Part shown: positions 45,301-54,560 of the stretch, one piece after another | How positions within the stretch are numbered: position 1 is the first letter of the stretch | How the letters are laid out: every line of letters starts with the position of its first letter | From: Aquimarina sp. BL5 | GTDB lineage: Bacteria > Bacteroidota > Bacteroidia > Flavobacteriales > Flavobacteriaceae | Direction: 5' to 3' | Assembly (NCBI RefSeq): GCF_003443675.1 | Contig: NZ_CP031963.1 | Location: forward strand, 5,058,501-5,122,500 | DNA: 64,000 bases | Notes under the pieces: model-generated | What the model was told of the DNA's origin: nothing | Databases searched by the model: none | What the model saw: the letters and a program-made list of their open reading frames with translations, nothing else | Program-made: the position numbers and the translations under genes

Positions 45301-47226
45301 AAAGATAAACCTAACTATCCTGGTTTATGGACATTGGATGGTACAGCTAGAAATACAGACCACAACCCAGGTTTAGTTGCTTGTAATGCAGTAGGTAGTT
45401 TAGCACTGGAAGATGCTAAAGTATGGCCTTTTGTCGATGAATTATTTGAATTAAATCCACCATCAGGAAGGTTTAGATATTACGATGGGTTATTGTATAT
45501 GATGAGCTATATGCATGTAGCTGGAACATATAAAATTTATAAACCAACTGCAAATAATACAACTCCAGTAGCCTCATTCACGAGTAGCGTTAATGGAGGA
45601 GTAGCACCATTAGAAGTTACTTTTGATGGATCAGCATCTACGGATCCTAATGGCGGAACATTAACATACGCGTGGGATTTAGGTAATGGAATATCTGCGA
45701 CAACAGTTGCAGCTTCAAATATTTACGATGTAGGGACATATATAATTACACTTACGGTAATGAATGCTACAGGAGAAAGTGATAGTGTGTCAAGAACGGT
45801 TACAGTAACTGATGGAAATGTAAGCTGTACTTTTGATACACCAATAGCTACACCTTTACCATCGGTGAATACCTCTTTTGAAAATGTTTTTGTGTTAGGT
45901 ACTGGCGGACCGAGCTTAGATAATATTACAAAGTTTGAAATTAATTGGGATCTAGATAACAATGGTCTCTATCAATTCTCTATAAGTACGAATGACGGAG
46001 CTCCTAATTGGTGGAATGATTTATTACCTAATGTAACTCAAAACCTAAATACAGCGCAACCAGAAATTACTATTACAAATTCTGGATTTCCAGATTTAGA
46101 CGGAGCATACTGGGTTACTATAGATAATGGAAACTTTGTACTTGTTTCTAAAACCAAAGGATTCACGATTTATTTTAGTAAAACAGTTACTGCTCCTAAT
46201 TGTGATGGAGGAAGTACAGATCCTGATCCAGTTGTAAATGGAGGAACAATTACAGGTGGACCTTTCACATTTACCGTGGGAGATGGTATTTCGGATATGG
46301 TGTCTGGAGTTACACTAACGGATAATATAGGTACAAACTCACAATGGGTAGTTACAGACGATCAAAATAATATTTTGGGACTACCTGCTACTATTGAGGC
46401 AGTAGATTTTGATGAAGCTGGTATTGGAAATTGCTTAATATGGCACTTGAGTTATGAAAATGGCATACAAGGCTTAGCCGTGAATAACAATGTAACGGCT
46501 CTTACGGGAGATTTTGATTTATCTAACTCCTTATCGGTATTTAGAAACCCTGTCGATACTGGAGAAGGAGACTGTAATTTTGATACTCCATTTGCTGAGC
46601 CACTGCCCAATATAAGTAAAACATTTACCAACATATTCGTCTTAGGAACTGGAGGGCCAAACCTAGATAATATCAAAGATTTTGGAATCAACTGGAATCT
46701 TGACAATAATGGACTTTATCAATTATCCATGAGTACAACAAATGGATCTCCAAGTTGGTGGATTGATTTCTTACCTATAGTTACACAAAATTTTGGTCAG
46801 CCTCAACCAAGTATTACAATTACTGCTTCTGGTATTCAAAATTTAGACGGAACCTATTGGGTGTCTTTGGATACAGGAAATTTTGTATTGGTTTCTACGA
46901 GTGGCGATTATACCATTTATTGTAGTAATAGTGGGACAGCACCCGATTGTGGGAATGTGGTAAGAGAATCAGGAGCTAATGATATAACAGGTGCCAAAGT
47001 GTTTCCAAACCCTGTGACAGATCAATTAATTATAAAAACAAAAAATCCTCTTAATGATGCTATAATTAGCATTATAGATATTACAGGAAGAACAATAAAA
47101 ACGGTTTCAGTACAATCAAAAGTGAATGAAGTATCTCTTGAGATGATCGACCTGAAATCTGGTGTGTACTTCGTAAAACTATATCATAATAAACAAATTA
47201 AAATAAAACAGATTATTAAAAGATAA
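42325..47226 (+). CDS. Two-enzyme hemicellulase: GH5-CBM6-PKD-GH8 with T9SS signal
   Basis: The 1633-residue protein has a signal peptide (to about 30) and a GH5 domain (about 32-335) of mannanase-like type (VAELHDATGDF, FAVHTYW) whose acid Glu151 lies in GNEVGN in place of NEP, with nucleophile Glu250 in IGEGPQ. After it come a beta-repeat (about 349-422), CBM6 (about 429-585), PKD (about 588-674) and a GH8 domain (about 676-1075; acid Glu750 in RSEGMSYGMM, and NPAPDGEEYF) that is close to reducing-end xylose-releasing exo-oligoxylanases. Then PKD, X4 (1168-1293), a GGTI module (1306-1410), X5 (1417-1542) and the T9SS domain (about 1556-1633). It likely attacks mannan or glucan and xylo-oligosaccharides. 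Confidence 0.9.
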   Translation: MKNLKTDSIRFVTFCSIALLILLQYTAYGQNTIRVENGKIFTSCSEEIVMRGVNEMFVWSQDRTGEQILPEIAKTGSNAVRLVWTTEGAETELDLLINNSIKNSMIPVAELHDATGDFSKLQLLLDYWKRPAILATIQKYKKWLIVNIGNEVGNGSESTAQWVNYYKDAITQLRDAGIDTPLMIDCGGYGNRESYFLEGGNELLEFDPLHNIIFAVHTYWTNGDDQAKIDRLNLMIADAKTKKLPYIIGEGPQKVASPIACGQNFPYVEMMKRLQEEKIGWLSWSWGAVDNNDCGSPNSDLDITTDGKYGNWATNFAQEMSLTDINSIKNTSIIPPSMLDPGIAACGVTYTISATTNLGGSISPSGDIIVSEGDNQIFDIASTIGFKIGDVLVDGASVGDLETFTFSNVTANHTIEVVFEDVPLPPQVPYVNGQPQPIPGKINATSFDLGGEVVAYHDTTPGNDGDGVRPEEDVDTELEGDGGNIGFTADGEWVEYTVNVAQAGTYSIDVLVASAVSNGAYHIEFDGVDVTGIQNVATTGGWTNYIPQKIPNVTLSAGEQVMRVFMDEGAFNYSTMTFTLDGGTGNNPPEASFTATPESGNAPLEVRFDASISSDPDGDVLTYAWDFGNGQTSTLENPTVTFTEIQSYTVNLTVNDGNGNMSSAEKIISVNDPNVRPAPVIPDQPSFTSGIYRNMFVESGKNEIEVQDKLDQIWNQYFVNGDPNSEKLFFEVGTDMAYILDTGNEDIRSEGMSYGMMICVQLDKKEAFDKLWKFAKTYSQHKPGTAKEGIFSWQLSTTDFSMIDSNPAPDGEEYFITALFFADARWGSETGTGAFDSETDIFDYRAQANYILDNMINKASADSGQCPTNLVDLKENQIVFTPCGTSATFTDPSYHLAGFYEIWAMYADNNNALWTDMATTSRTYLLPRAAHPITGLIPDYSEFDGRPKEVGTHANFEFDAWRNIMNMGFDFAWFQKNKADIQPIINRQIDFFKDKPNYPGLWTLDGTARNTDHNPGLVACNAVGSLALEDAKVWPFVDELFELNPPSGRFRYYDGLLYMMSYMHVAGTYKIYKPTANNTTPVASFTSSVNGGVAPLEVTFDGSASTDPNGGTLTYAWDLGNGISATTVAASNIYDVGTYIITLTVMNATGESDSVSRTVTVTDGNVSCTFDTPIATPLPSVNTSFENVFVLGTGGPSLDNITKFEINWDLDNNGLYQFSISTNDGAPNWWNDLLPNVTQNLNTAQPEITITNSGFPDLDGAYWVTIDNGNFVLVSKTKGFTIYFSKTVTAPNCDGGSTDPDPVVNGGTITGGPFTFTVGDGISDMVSGVTLTDNIGTNSQWVVTDDQNNILGLPATIEAVDFDEAGIGNCLIWHLSYENGIQGLAVNNNVTALTGDFDLSNSLSVFRNPVDTGEGDCNFDTPFAEPLPNISKTFTNIFVLGTGGPNLDNIKDFGINWNLDNNGLYQLSMSTTNGSPSWWIDFLPIVTQNFGQPQPSITITASGIQNLDGTYWVSLDTGNFVLVSTSGDYTIYCSNSGTAPDCGNVVRESGANDITGAKVFPNPVTDQLIIKTKNPLNDAIISIIDITGRTIKTVSVQSKVNEVSLEMIDLKSGVYFVKLYHNKQIKIKQIIKR
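45826..46203 (+). repeat. X module, copy 4
   Basis: From Cys1168 to Cys1293 of the GH5-GH8 protein; VLGTGGP, INWDL, NNGLYQF, NWWNDL, LDGAYW. Confidence 0.75.
46240..46554 (+). repeat. GGTITGG module, copy 3
   Basis: A 105-residue module of the same length as the pair at 36181-36828 but more diverged, flanked by X modules on both sides as in the GH9-GH48 protein. Confidence 0.8.
46573..46950 (+). repeat. X module, copy 5
   Basis: From Cys1417 to Cys1542 of the GH5-GH8 protein; SWWIDF in place of WWNDL, and an extra Cys in TIYCS. Confidence 0.75.
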
Positions 47227-47265
47227 TTTTTTTGAAAATAGTATATCAAATGATTTTCTAGCTTA

Positions 47266-47314
47266 AGTAATAGAAAGAGAAGAGTATCCACAAGGCTAGA
47301 CTCTTTCTATTACT
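47266..47314 (+). terminator. Long hairpin after the GH5-GH8 gene
   Basis: AGTAATAGAAAGAG (47266-47279) pairs perfectly with CTCTTTCTATTACT (47301-47314). There is no strong T run after it, so it may stabilise the mRNA end or attenuate rather than stop transcription fully. Confidence 0.5.
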
Positions 47315-47410
47315 TTCATTAAAGATTTATCTGAACTAAAATTTTCTTGATAAAAGAAAACAAATAGACGCAATCAAAAACTCAAATTTAAACTCAAACT
47401 CAGCCCTATT

Positions 47411-50400
47411 ATGAAACTAACACCTTACAAGATACGCTTTTGGTACGATCGTATAAGAAAGGTACATCTTACTTTATTTTATGCTTTTGCAATATCAATT
47501 TCCTTTGGATTAGTCGTTACATCTGTTATCGATAACTATGATGGAACAGAAGGGCCAGTAATGACCACACAAACATGGCCAGCAGGAACCTTTCTTGCCA
47601 ATTTTCCTGAAGGAGATAGAATCAATACATATCATCGCAATTATTTAATGATTAACGGGCAAGCGGGAACAGGTGTTTGGGATGTATCTAACCCAACCGC
47701 TCCTAAAAGAGTACAGTTTAGCGAAGCTGCTAATAATGGCCATAGATGGTGGAAATTAGAAGGAGATTTATTTTATCGTGAGTATTCAGTTCCAGAAGTA
47801 GAAGGAACGGGATATAAATATTTGGATCTTTCCAATATGTTAGAAAGAAAACCTATCACTTCCTCTGATATTTTATATACGGTACAAGATGGGCAATCTA
47901 ATTATGATAATCTAGAAACATTTCCTCACACTATAGACGGTAGTAGAGTGTTTAATATGAGAACAGGAGCCCAGGTTGATGATATACCTACCACTGTTTC
48001 TTTGCCAGATGTGGTCGTAAGAATCGGAAATTACGTTTTTTATGCACCGCAAACTGGAGATATTAATGTATTTGATTTTGGAGATCCGGAAAACATAAAA
48101 TTTCTAGGATCTTTTGGAGGAGATATACCTCACGAACAATATAGTACAGGTTTTCAGTTATGGAGAAATCACCTAGTTTTTATGAGTGGTAATGAAGGTC
48201 CTAATGCACTCGTAGCATTTGATATTAGTGACCCTACAGATGTGAAACTGGGGTTTAGTTTACATTCTGATCAGGTTACGTTAGGACGTTATATGATATT
48301 TCAGGATGAATACGGATTTTCTGGTAGGTTTGATAGAGGTGTAAAATTCAATTTTGAAACAATGGAAATTGAACAAGAGTTTTTTCCACCTTCAAGTGAT
48401 GAAACTTTACAGTTTATAGACAATCAGTGGATGCCAATTGGTCATATTTTGGTGGCTAGTGGAGATGATAAAACTTCGATTTTTGCGCATCAAGATGGTC
48501 TGGATGAAACACCTCCAACTATGGGTCATCACTTTCCTATTTCTGGAGCTATCAATCAACCGGTAACATCTACAATAGGTTTTGTAATAAATGAAACTTT
48601 AGATGATCTTACTATTAATGATGAAACAATACAAGTAAGTCCTTTGGGAGGATCACCGATTGAAGGAGATGTCACAACTACTTCGTATCAGGTGATTAAT
48701 TACGCACCAAAAGAGAATCTCTCACCTAATACAACATATGAAGTAAAACTGACAGAAGGAGGTATAAAAGACGCAGTTGGTAATGGAATGGAAGAGTATG
48801 TTTTTTACTTTACTACCGGAGGCGATTCTTCTAACCAATCACCGAAAATTGCAGGAATAGACTTAAGTATTGCTTCTCCTGTAACCATTGGATCTGTAAT
48901 AGATTTTACGGCAGATGCAAGTGACCCAGATGGAAACCCGCTGACTTATCGATGGGATTTTGGAGATGGTTCTCCAAAAACAGAGTGGATAGGAAAAAAT
49001 ACTTCTCATACATATACAGAAGCTGGGAATTATTTAGTGCAAGCGCAAGTATCTGATAATAATGGTGGTTTTGTAGTAGGTTCCCAATCAATTGTAGTAG
49101 TTACATCTGTATCGGCAGATTTACCTACTCAATCAAGCCCAATAGCTATAGATGCTGATAATAGAGTAGTATGGTCTGTCAATCCGGATAATAATTCTGT
49201 TACGATGGTCAACGCAGATGACTTATCCGTAATCAGAGAAGTAACTGTGGGTGAAGACCCGGTAAGCATAGCATTGGATTCTGGAGGGAAAGCTTGGATT
49301 ACTTGTAGAGACTCTGATGAGGTATATATAATTAAGAAAGATGGTTCTTTGGAAACAAAAATAGCCTTAGATAGAGGATCTAATCCATATGGAGTTGTAT
49401 TTACACCAGATGGCAGTCGTGGTTTTATATCCGCTTTTGGGTCAGGAAAAATCTTAGAAGTATCTCCTGTTACTAATACTATAAAAAGCACGTTGCAAAT
49501 AGGAACAACTCCTCGCGCATTAGCCGTCAGTGGTGATGGAGCTAAACTATTAGTTACAAAATTCATTTCACCGGATGAAGAAGGTCAAATTTGGGAAGTG
49601 AATCTAGATACATTTATCATAAATACTACGATTTCACTTCCTATAGATGATTTTACACAAGATAATGGAAATGAAGGAAGAGGCTTACCAAATTATATAT
49701 CAGGTATAGCCATTCATCCTAATAATAAATCTGCTTGGTCCGTAGCCAAAAAAGATAATATTCTAAGAGGATTAAACAGAGATGGAAAACCATTGGTTTT
49801 CGATAATGTAGTTCGTACAGCAATTTCTCCTATTAATCTTGTAAATGGTCAAGAAGATGTTCCTAAAAGATTGGATATAGATAATCATGGTCAGCCATCA
49901 TCTGCATTATATACTCCCACTGGTAATTATTTATTGGTTACCATGCAAGGAAACAATAGAATCGTAGTGATTGATCCTAAAAAAGGGCTGGAGTTACTAA
50001 AAAAAGATGTGGGTAAAGCACCTCAAGGTCTAGCAATTGATCCAACCACAAATCGTGTTTTTGTAAAAAACTTTATGGATCGTAGTATAACGGTTTTTGA
50101 TGCAGCAGATATGATCAAAACTGGTAGCAGTACTTTAGAAGAGCTAGCTACTGTTTCTACAGTTGGTAATGAAACATTAAGTTCTGTTATACTAAAAGGG
50201 AAACAAATATTTTATGACGCTTCAGATTTAAAAATGGGAACTGATGGATACGTCAGTTGTGCTACCTGTCATATAGACGGAACTCAGGATGGTCGAACTT
50301 GGGATTTTACAGATCGAGGAGAAGGGTTGCGTAATACCATTTCTCTGGTCGGTAGAGAAGGAACTGGTCACGGAAGAGTCCACTGGAGTGCTAATTTTGA

Positions 50401-53400
50401 TGAAATACAAGATTTTGAAAATGATATGCGTTCTCATTTTAATGGACAAGGTTTTATGAGTGATACAGATTTTAATGAAGGTACTACTGCACTTACTCTG
50501 GGAGATGTTAAGAAAGGAAAATCGGCAGATCTGGATGCATTAGCAGCTTATATAGAATCTTTAAATAGTTTTAGCCCAAGTCCATATCGTAATAATGACG
50601 GAAGTTTAACAACCGATGGTGTTGCAGGAAAATCTTTATTCGAAGATCTAAAATGTGCCTCCTGTCATAGCGGAGAAGCTTTTACAGATAGTAAAACAGG
50701 AAAACTACATGATGTTGGAACCATTTCTGCTACAAGTGGAAATCGCCTACAAAAAGAATTAGTCGGTTTAGATGTCCCTACCTTAAAAGACGTATGGGCA
50801 ACGGCACCTTATTTACATGATGGAACTGCTAAAACGCTAACAGAAGTATTTACAGTTCATAATCTGAATGATGCTCATGGAGCAACTTCCTCTCTAAATG
50901 CTAATCAAATAAAACAGTTAGAGGCATATATTAAACAGATTGATGGATCAGAAGTAGCTCAGGAATCTCAACAAATACTAAAAATATCTTCGCCTGAAGA
51001 TGGTATGAATATAGATAAAGCAGATCCGATAAAACTGAGTGTAGAAACTAATATTGAAGGTATTACTAAAGTTCAATATTTTGTAGACAATAGTATAATT
51101 GACGAGGTAACCGCTGCACCTTTTGAGTCAACCTGGACTCCTATAATTTGGAAGACCTATTCAATTTCAGCAAAGGTGTTCTACAATAATGGGAATACAG
51201 CTTCTATTACTCCAGAAGCTACCATTAAATACAAAAACACAATTAAGGTGATGTTTGTTGTTGGAGATAAAAACAACTTAACGTCAGAAGATCAAAGGAT
51301 TAAATCTCGTTTAGAACAAAAATTAGGATTTACCATTACGCTCTTTTCTGATGAAGAAGCTACAGGCCCTCAATCAGCTAATCCATTTGATATGGCATTA
51401 ATTTCTTCTACCGTAGATCCTAGAGAATTGGGTAATGATTTAGAAGCAGCAAAAATCCCATTAATGACTTGGAATCCATTTATGTATGGAAAACTAAGAA
51501 TGACTTCTGGAGAATTGAATACAGGCTATGGTATCACACAAGATGGATTCTCTACAGTTACAGTTTCTGATCCCACACATCCTATGGCGGCAGGTGCAGG
51601 AGTAAATACGGCTTTGTATTCTATTACCCAAAGTCTACCTTTTGGAAATCCCACAGCGGAGGCAATTATAATCGCCAAAGCAGGAACATTACCAATTTTG
51701 TTTGGATACGAAGCAAGTTTGTCAATTCCTTCGAGAAGAGTTGCATTTCCACTTAGAGATCAGTTTATGCATTTATTGACGGATGAAGGGTTGGATATGT
51801 TCGATGCGGCAGTATTATGGACACTTCATGGTGGAGATTCGGATACGCCAATAGGTCCATTGCCAGATTTATTTTTTAAATCACCTATAGATGGAGAGCT
51901 GGTCAACGCTCCTTTAAAAATAAATTTCGAAACAGAAGGTTGGGAATTACCGTCGCAGCAATACAAACTAAGATTCAAAATTGATGGACAAGATAGAGGT
52001 TTAATTGCTTCAGAAGGAGAGTTTACAGATGGTACAGCACTATCAGAAGGACCTCATGAATTATCATTACAAATGGAGCGAAGTGATAATTCTGTAACGG
52101 ATTTAGGCGAAACAATTACTGTTATTGTAACGAATGATCCATTACCTGAAAATCCAACTGCGATTATTCAATCACCATCAGATGGTGGATTAGTAGGACC
52201 TGATTTCGAAATAGAATTTTCTACTTATAAATGGGATATTACCCCTGGTGGACAGCATGTGAAATATTTTGTTGATGGCGTAGAGCAAGGTTCAATGTTT
52301 GAGGTAACACCAATACCTATTTCTGGGTTATCAGAAGGTGTACATACGATAGTCTTGTCTCTGGCTACAGAAAGTGGAGAAATTACTGGAGATTCAGCGG
52401 AGATAACAATAACTGTTGATGAACGATTTAATAATCTTCCGAATACAGATTTTAGCCTAGAATATAGAGATAACAGTTCTGGAGTATCTACGCCAGAATT
52501 GAAACCCGTATTTCAGATAGTAAGTGAATCATCAGAAAGTCATGCGTTAAGCGATTTTAAGATTAGGTATTGGTATACTCCAGAGAATACTGCCGCTATG
52601 AATTTCAATATAGATTACTCCGCTGTAGTAGGAACGGTTGGTGTCTTCGAAAACAATCTAGAAAATAGCTATCTAGAAATTGGTTTCTCTGCATCTTCCG
52701 GAAATTTAAATGCCAATAACAAGTCTGGTCAAATCCAAACTAGGTTACACCATTCAGGTTTTCAGACTCATAATCAGGGTAATGATTATTCATATGATCC
52801 TGGTAAAACTTCTTTGAAACCACATGTGTTAACTACATTATATTATAAAGGAGAATTAGTTTGGGGATTAGAACCTGATGGAGGAGAGATATCTAATAGA
52901 AAACCTACTGCAAATATCAGTACAAATGTTACTGATGGAATAGCACCATTATCCGTTGATTTTGATGCTTCAGGTTCGAGTGATCCGGATGGTGATTCTT
53001 TAACATATAACTGGGATTTTGGCAATGGAGACTCCGCTATCGGTGTTACAACTTCCTATACATTCTCTTCACCAGGAAATTACGAGGTGATACTGACAGT
53101 TGATGATAGTAATGGTAAGACTGATAGTGCATCTGTAATAATTACAGTAGAAAATACAACACCTATTTTGGTTGCTGATTTTTCGGCAACACCTATTTCC
53201 GGGAATGTTCCGTTGTTAGTAAATTTTGATGCTTCATTATCAAGTTTTCCAGCCGGTTCGGCAATTACATATATATGGGATTTTGGAGATGGAAACACTA
53301 GTAACTTGGATAATCCTTCGCATACATATATGTCATCGGGGTCATATGCAGCCACTCTGACTATTAGCGATGGAATACTTTCTAATACTTCAGATTCTAT

Positions 53401-54358
53401 TACAATTACAGTTTTAGAAGGAAATATAGCTCCAGAAGCTAATTTCGTTATGTCTGTAACTTCGGGAATAGCACCACTATTAGTGAATTTTGATGCTTCT
53501 GCATCTTCTGATGCTAATGGCGACAATTTGGAATATGCATGGGATTTTGGTGATGGCACTTCAGGAAGTGGAGTGAATATCGAGCATACATATACCACTG
53601 TTGGAGAATATATAGTTACGCTAACAGTTAATGATGGAAACTTATTCGATAACCAAACAAATACAATAATTGTTAGTCAATCAACAGGAACACCTAACTG
53701 TAGTTTTGGAGTTCCTATGAGTACTCCGTTGTCCACTTTGTCTAATGCATCCTATGATTATGCATATGTTTTAGGAGAAGGAGGTCCAGATTTGAGTAAT
53801 GTGACCAATTTTACAATCAATTGGGATTTACAAAATAATGGTTTATGGCAATGCTCTATGAATACCAATAACGGTAATCCCGGTTGGTGGATTGACTTGA
53901 CAGCAAGTATAGTTGGTCAGACATTCAACCAAGTAGGGCCTACGATTACTTTTTCTGGAATGGGAATATCAAATTTTGATGGATCCTATGATGTAACTAT
54001 GGATGGGAATAATTTAGTACTGGTTTCTAAAAGCGGAGCATACACTATATACTTCAGTAATGAAAATAGTACTCCAAATTGCGAAAGCTTATTTAAAGAT
54101 CCATTTATAGAGAATGATTTGATTAAGATGAAAGCATTTCCAAATCCTGTTACAGATTACCTTACTGTAGAAAGTAACCAAGATTTAAAAGGAAGTTTGA
54201 TCAGGATTGTAGATATAAATGGAAAGATCTTATTATCAAGAAATATTCAAAAAAGCCAAAAAACAATACAGTTGGATATGAATATGCTACAATTAGGAAT
54301 GTACTTTATACAGATTAAGAACAATAAAAAAACAGTAATTAAACTAATTACTAAATAA
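47411..54358 (+). CDS. Giant secreted di-haem cytochrome c protein with propellers, CBM3 and T9SS signal
   Basis: The 2315-residue protein has a long N-terminal signal/anchor (helix at about 19-40), an LVIVD-like propeller (about 50-370), a Big_5-like domain (370-477), a PKD (about 480-565) and a YVTN-type propeller (about 570-915). Next are a di-haem cytochrome c region with CATCH (950-954) and CASCH (1082-1086), an Ig-like domain, a flavodoxin/GATase-like domain (about 1278-1480), two more Ig-like domains, CBM3 (1683-1823), three PKD (about 1829-2093), X6 (2097-2224) and a T9SS domain (about 2235-2315). CBM3 targets crystalline cellulose; the haem part resembles the MauG/CcpA peroxidase group. 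An electron-transfer protein bound to cellulose is the best reading (inference). Confidence 0.85.
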   Translation: MKLTPYKIRFWYDRIRKVHLTLFYAFAISISFGLVVTSVIDNYDGTEGPVMTTQTWPAGTFLANFPEGDRINTYHRNYLMINGQAGTGVWDVSNPTAPKRVQFSEAANNGHRWWKLEGDLFYREYSVPEVEGTGYKYLDLSNMLERKPITSSDILYTVQDGQSNYDNLETFPHTIDGSRVFNMRTGAQVDDIPTTVSLPDVVVRIGNYVFYAPQTGDINVFDFGDPENIKFLGSFGGDIPHEQYSTGFQLWRNHLVFMSGNEGPNALVAFDISDPTDVKLGFSLHSDQVTLGRYMIFQDEYGFSGRFDRGVKFNFETMEIEQEFFPPSSDETLQFIDNQWMPIGHILVASGDDKTSIFAHQDGLDETPPTMGHHFPISGAINQPVTSTIGFVINETLDDLTINDETIQVSPLGGSPIEGDVTTTSYQVINYAPKENLSPNTTYEVKLTEGGIKDAVGNGMEEYVFYFTTGGDSSNQSPKIAGIDLSIASPVTIGSVIDFTADASDPDGNPLTYRWDFGDGSPKTEWIGKNTSHTYTEAGNYLVQAQVSDNNGGFVVGSQSIVVVTSVSADLPTQSSPIAIDADNRVVWSVNPDNNSVTMVNADDLSVIREVTVGEDPVSIALDSGGKAWITCRDSDEVYIIKKDGSLETKIALDRGSNPYGVVFTPDGSRGFISAFGSGKILEVSPVTNTIKSTLQIGTTPRALAVSGDGAKLLVTKFISPDEEGQIWEVNLDTFIINTTISLPIDDFTQDNGNEGRGLPNYISGIAIHPNNKSAWSVAKKDNILRGLNRDGKPLVFDNVVRTAISPINLVNGQEDVPKRLDIDNHGQPSSALYTPTGNYLLVTMQGNNRIVVIDPKKGLELLKKDVGKAPQGLAIDPTTNRVFVKNFMDRSITVFDAADMIKTGSSTLEELATVSTVGNETLSSVILKGKQIFYDASDLKMGTDGYVSCATCHIDGTQDGRTWDFTDRGEGLRNTISLVGREGTGHGRVHWSANFDEIQDFENDMRSHFNGQGFMSDTDFNEGTTALTLGDVKKGKSADLDALAAYIESLNSFSPSPYRNNDGSLTTDGVAGKSLFEDLKCASCHSGEAFTDSKTGKLHDVGTISATSGNRLQKELVGLDVPTLKDVWATAPYLHDGTAKTLTEVFTVHNLNDAHGATSSLNANQIKQLEAYIKQIDGSEVAQESQQILKISSPEDGMNIDKADPIKLSVETNIEGITKVQYFVDNSIIDEVTAAPFESTWTPIIWKTYSISAKVFYNNGNTASITPEATIKYKNTIKVMFVVGDKNNLTSEDQRIKSRLEQKLGFTITLFSDEEATGPQSANPFDMALISSTVDPRELGNDLEAAKIPLMTWNPFMYGKLRMTSGELNTGYGITQDGFSTVTVSDPTHPMAAGAGVNTALYSITQSLPFGNPTAEAIIIAKAGTLPILFGYEASLSIPSRRVAFPLRDQFMHLLTDEGLDMFDAAVLWTLHGGDSDTPIGPLPDLFFKSPIDGELVNAPLKINFETEGWELPSQQYKLRFKIDGQDRGLIASEGEFTDGTALSEGPHELSLQMERSDNSVTDLGETITVIVTNDPLPENPTAIIQSPSDGGLVGPDFEIEFSTYKWDITPGGQHVKYFVDGVEQGSMFEVTPIPISGLSEGVHTIVLSLATESGEITGDSAEITITVDERFNNLPNTDFSLEYRDNSSGVSTPELKPVFQIVSESSESHALSDFKIRYWYTPENTAAMNFNIDYSAVVGTVGVFENNLENSYLEIGFSASSGNLNANNKSGQIQTRLHHSGFQTHNQGNDYSYDPGKTSLKPHVLTTLYYKGELVWGLEPDGGEISNRKPTANISTNVTDGIAPLSVDFDASGSSDPDGDSLTYNWDFGNGDSAIGVTTSYTFSSPGNYEVILTVDDSNGKTDSASVIITVENTTPILVADFSATPISGNVPLLVNFDASLSSFPAGSAITYIWDFGDGNTSNLDNPSHTYMSSGSYAATLTISDGILSNTSDSITITVLEGNIAPEANFVMSVTSGIAPLLVNFDASASSDANGDNLEYAWDFGDGTSGSGVNIEHTYTTVGEYIVTLTVNDGNLFDNQTNTIIVSQSTGTPNCSFGVPMSTPLSTLSNASYDYAYVLGEGGPDLSNVTNFTINWDLQNNGLWQCSMNTNNGNPGWWIDLTASIVGQTFNQVGPTITFSGMGISNFDGSYDVTMDGNNLVLVSKSGAYTIYFSNENSTPNCESLFKDPFIENDLIKMKAFPNPVTDYLTVESNQDLKGSLIRIVDINGKILLSRNIQKSQKTIQLDMNMLQLGMYFIQIKNNKKTVIKLITK
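53699..54082 (+). repeat. X module, copy 6
   Basis: From Cys2097 to Cys2224 of the cytochrome protein; VLGEGGP, INWDL, NNGLWQCS, GWWIDL and a closing TPNC. Confidence 0.75.
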
Positions 54359-54367
54359 AGAAATCAC

Positions 54368-54398
54368 TGTTGGATCTATAAATAAAATAGATTCAACA
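54368..54398 (+). terminator. Hairpin after the cytochrome gene
   Basis: TGTTGGATCTA pairs with TAGATTCAACA (one G-T pair) around a 9-base loop; no T run follows. Weak terminator or mRNA 3' structure. Confidence 0.4.
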
Positions 54399-54445
54399 AT
54401 GATTATAGTATAAAAATCTAAAATACACTTAAAAAAAGAGTTTTA

Positions 54446-54469
54446 TAACACCAAAAAAAGAAGGTGTTA
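54446..54469. promoter_or_regulatory. Inverted repeat upstream of the mannanase gene
   Basis: TAACACC (54446-54452) and GGTGTTA (54463-54469) are separated by ten A/G-rich bases, about 92 bases before the ATG. An operator or a small hairpin. Confidence 0.3.
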
Positions 54470-54560
54470 GAATTGGGGAATTCACAAGTAAGAAGTAGTT
54501 GGAATAACAATAATCAATTTAAACTTAAATCGAAATTCAACACAACTAATTCTTTTAAAG

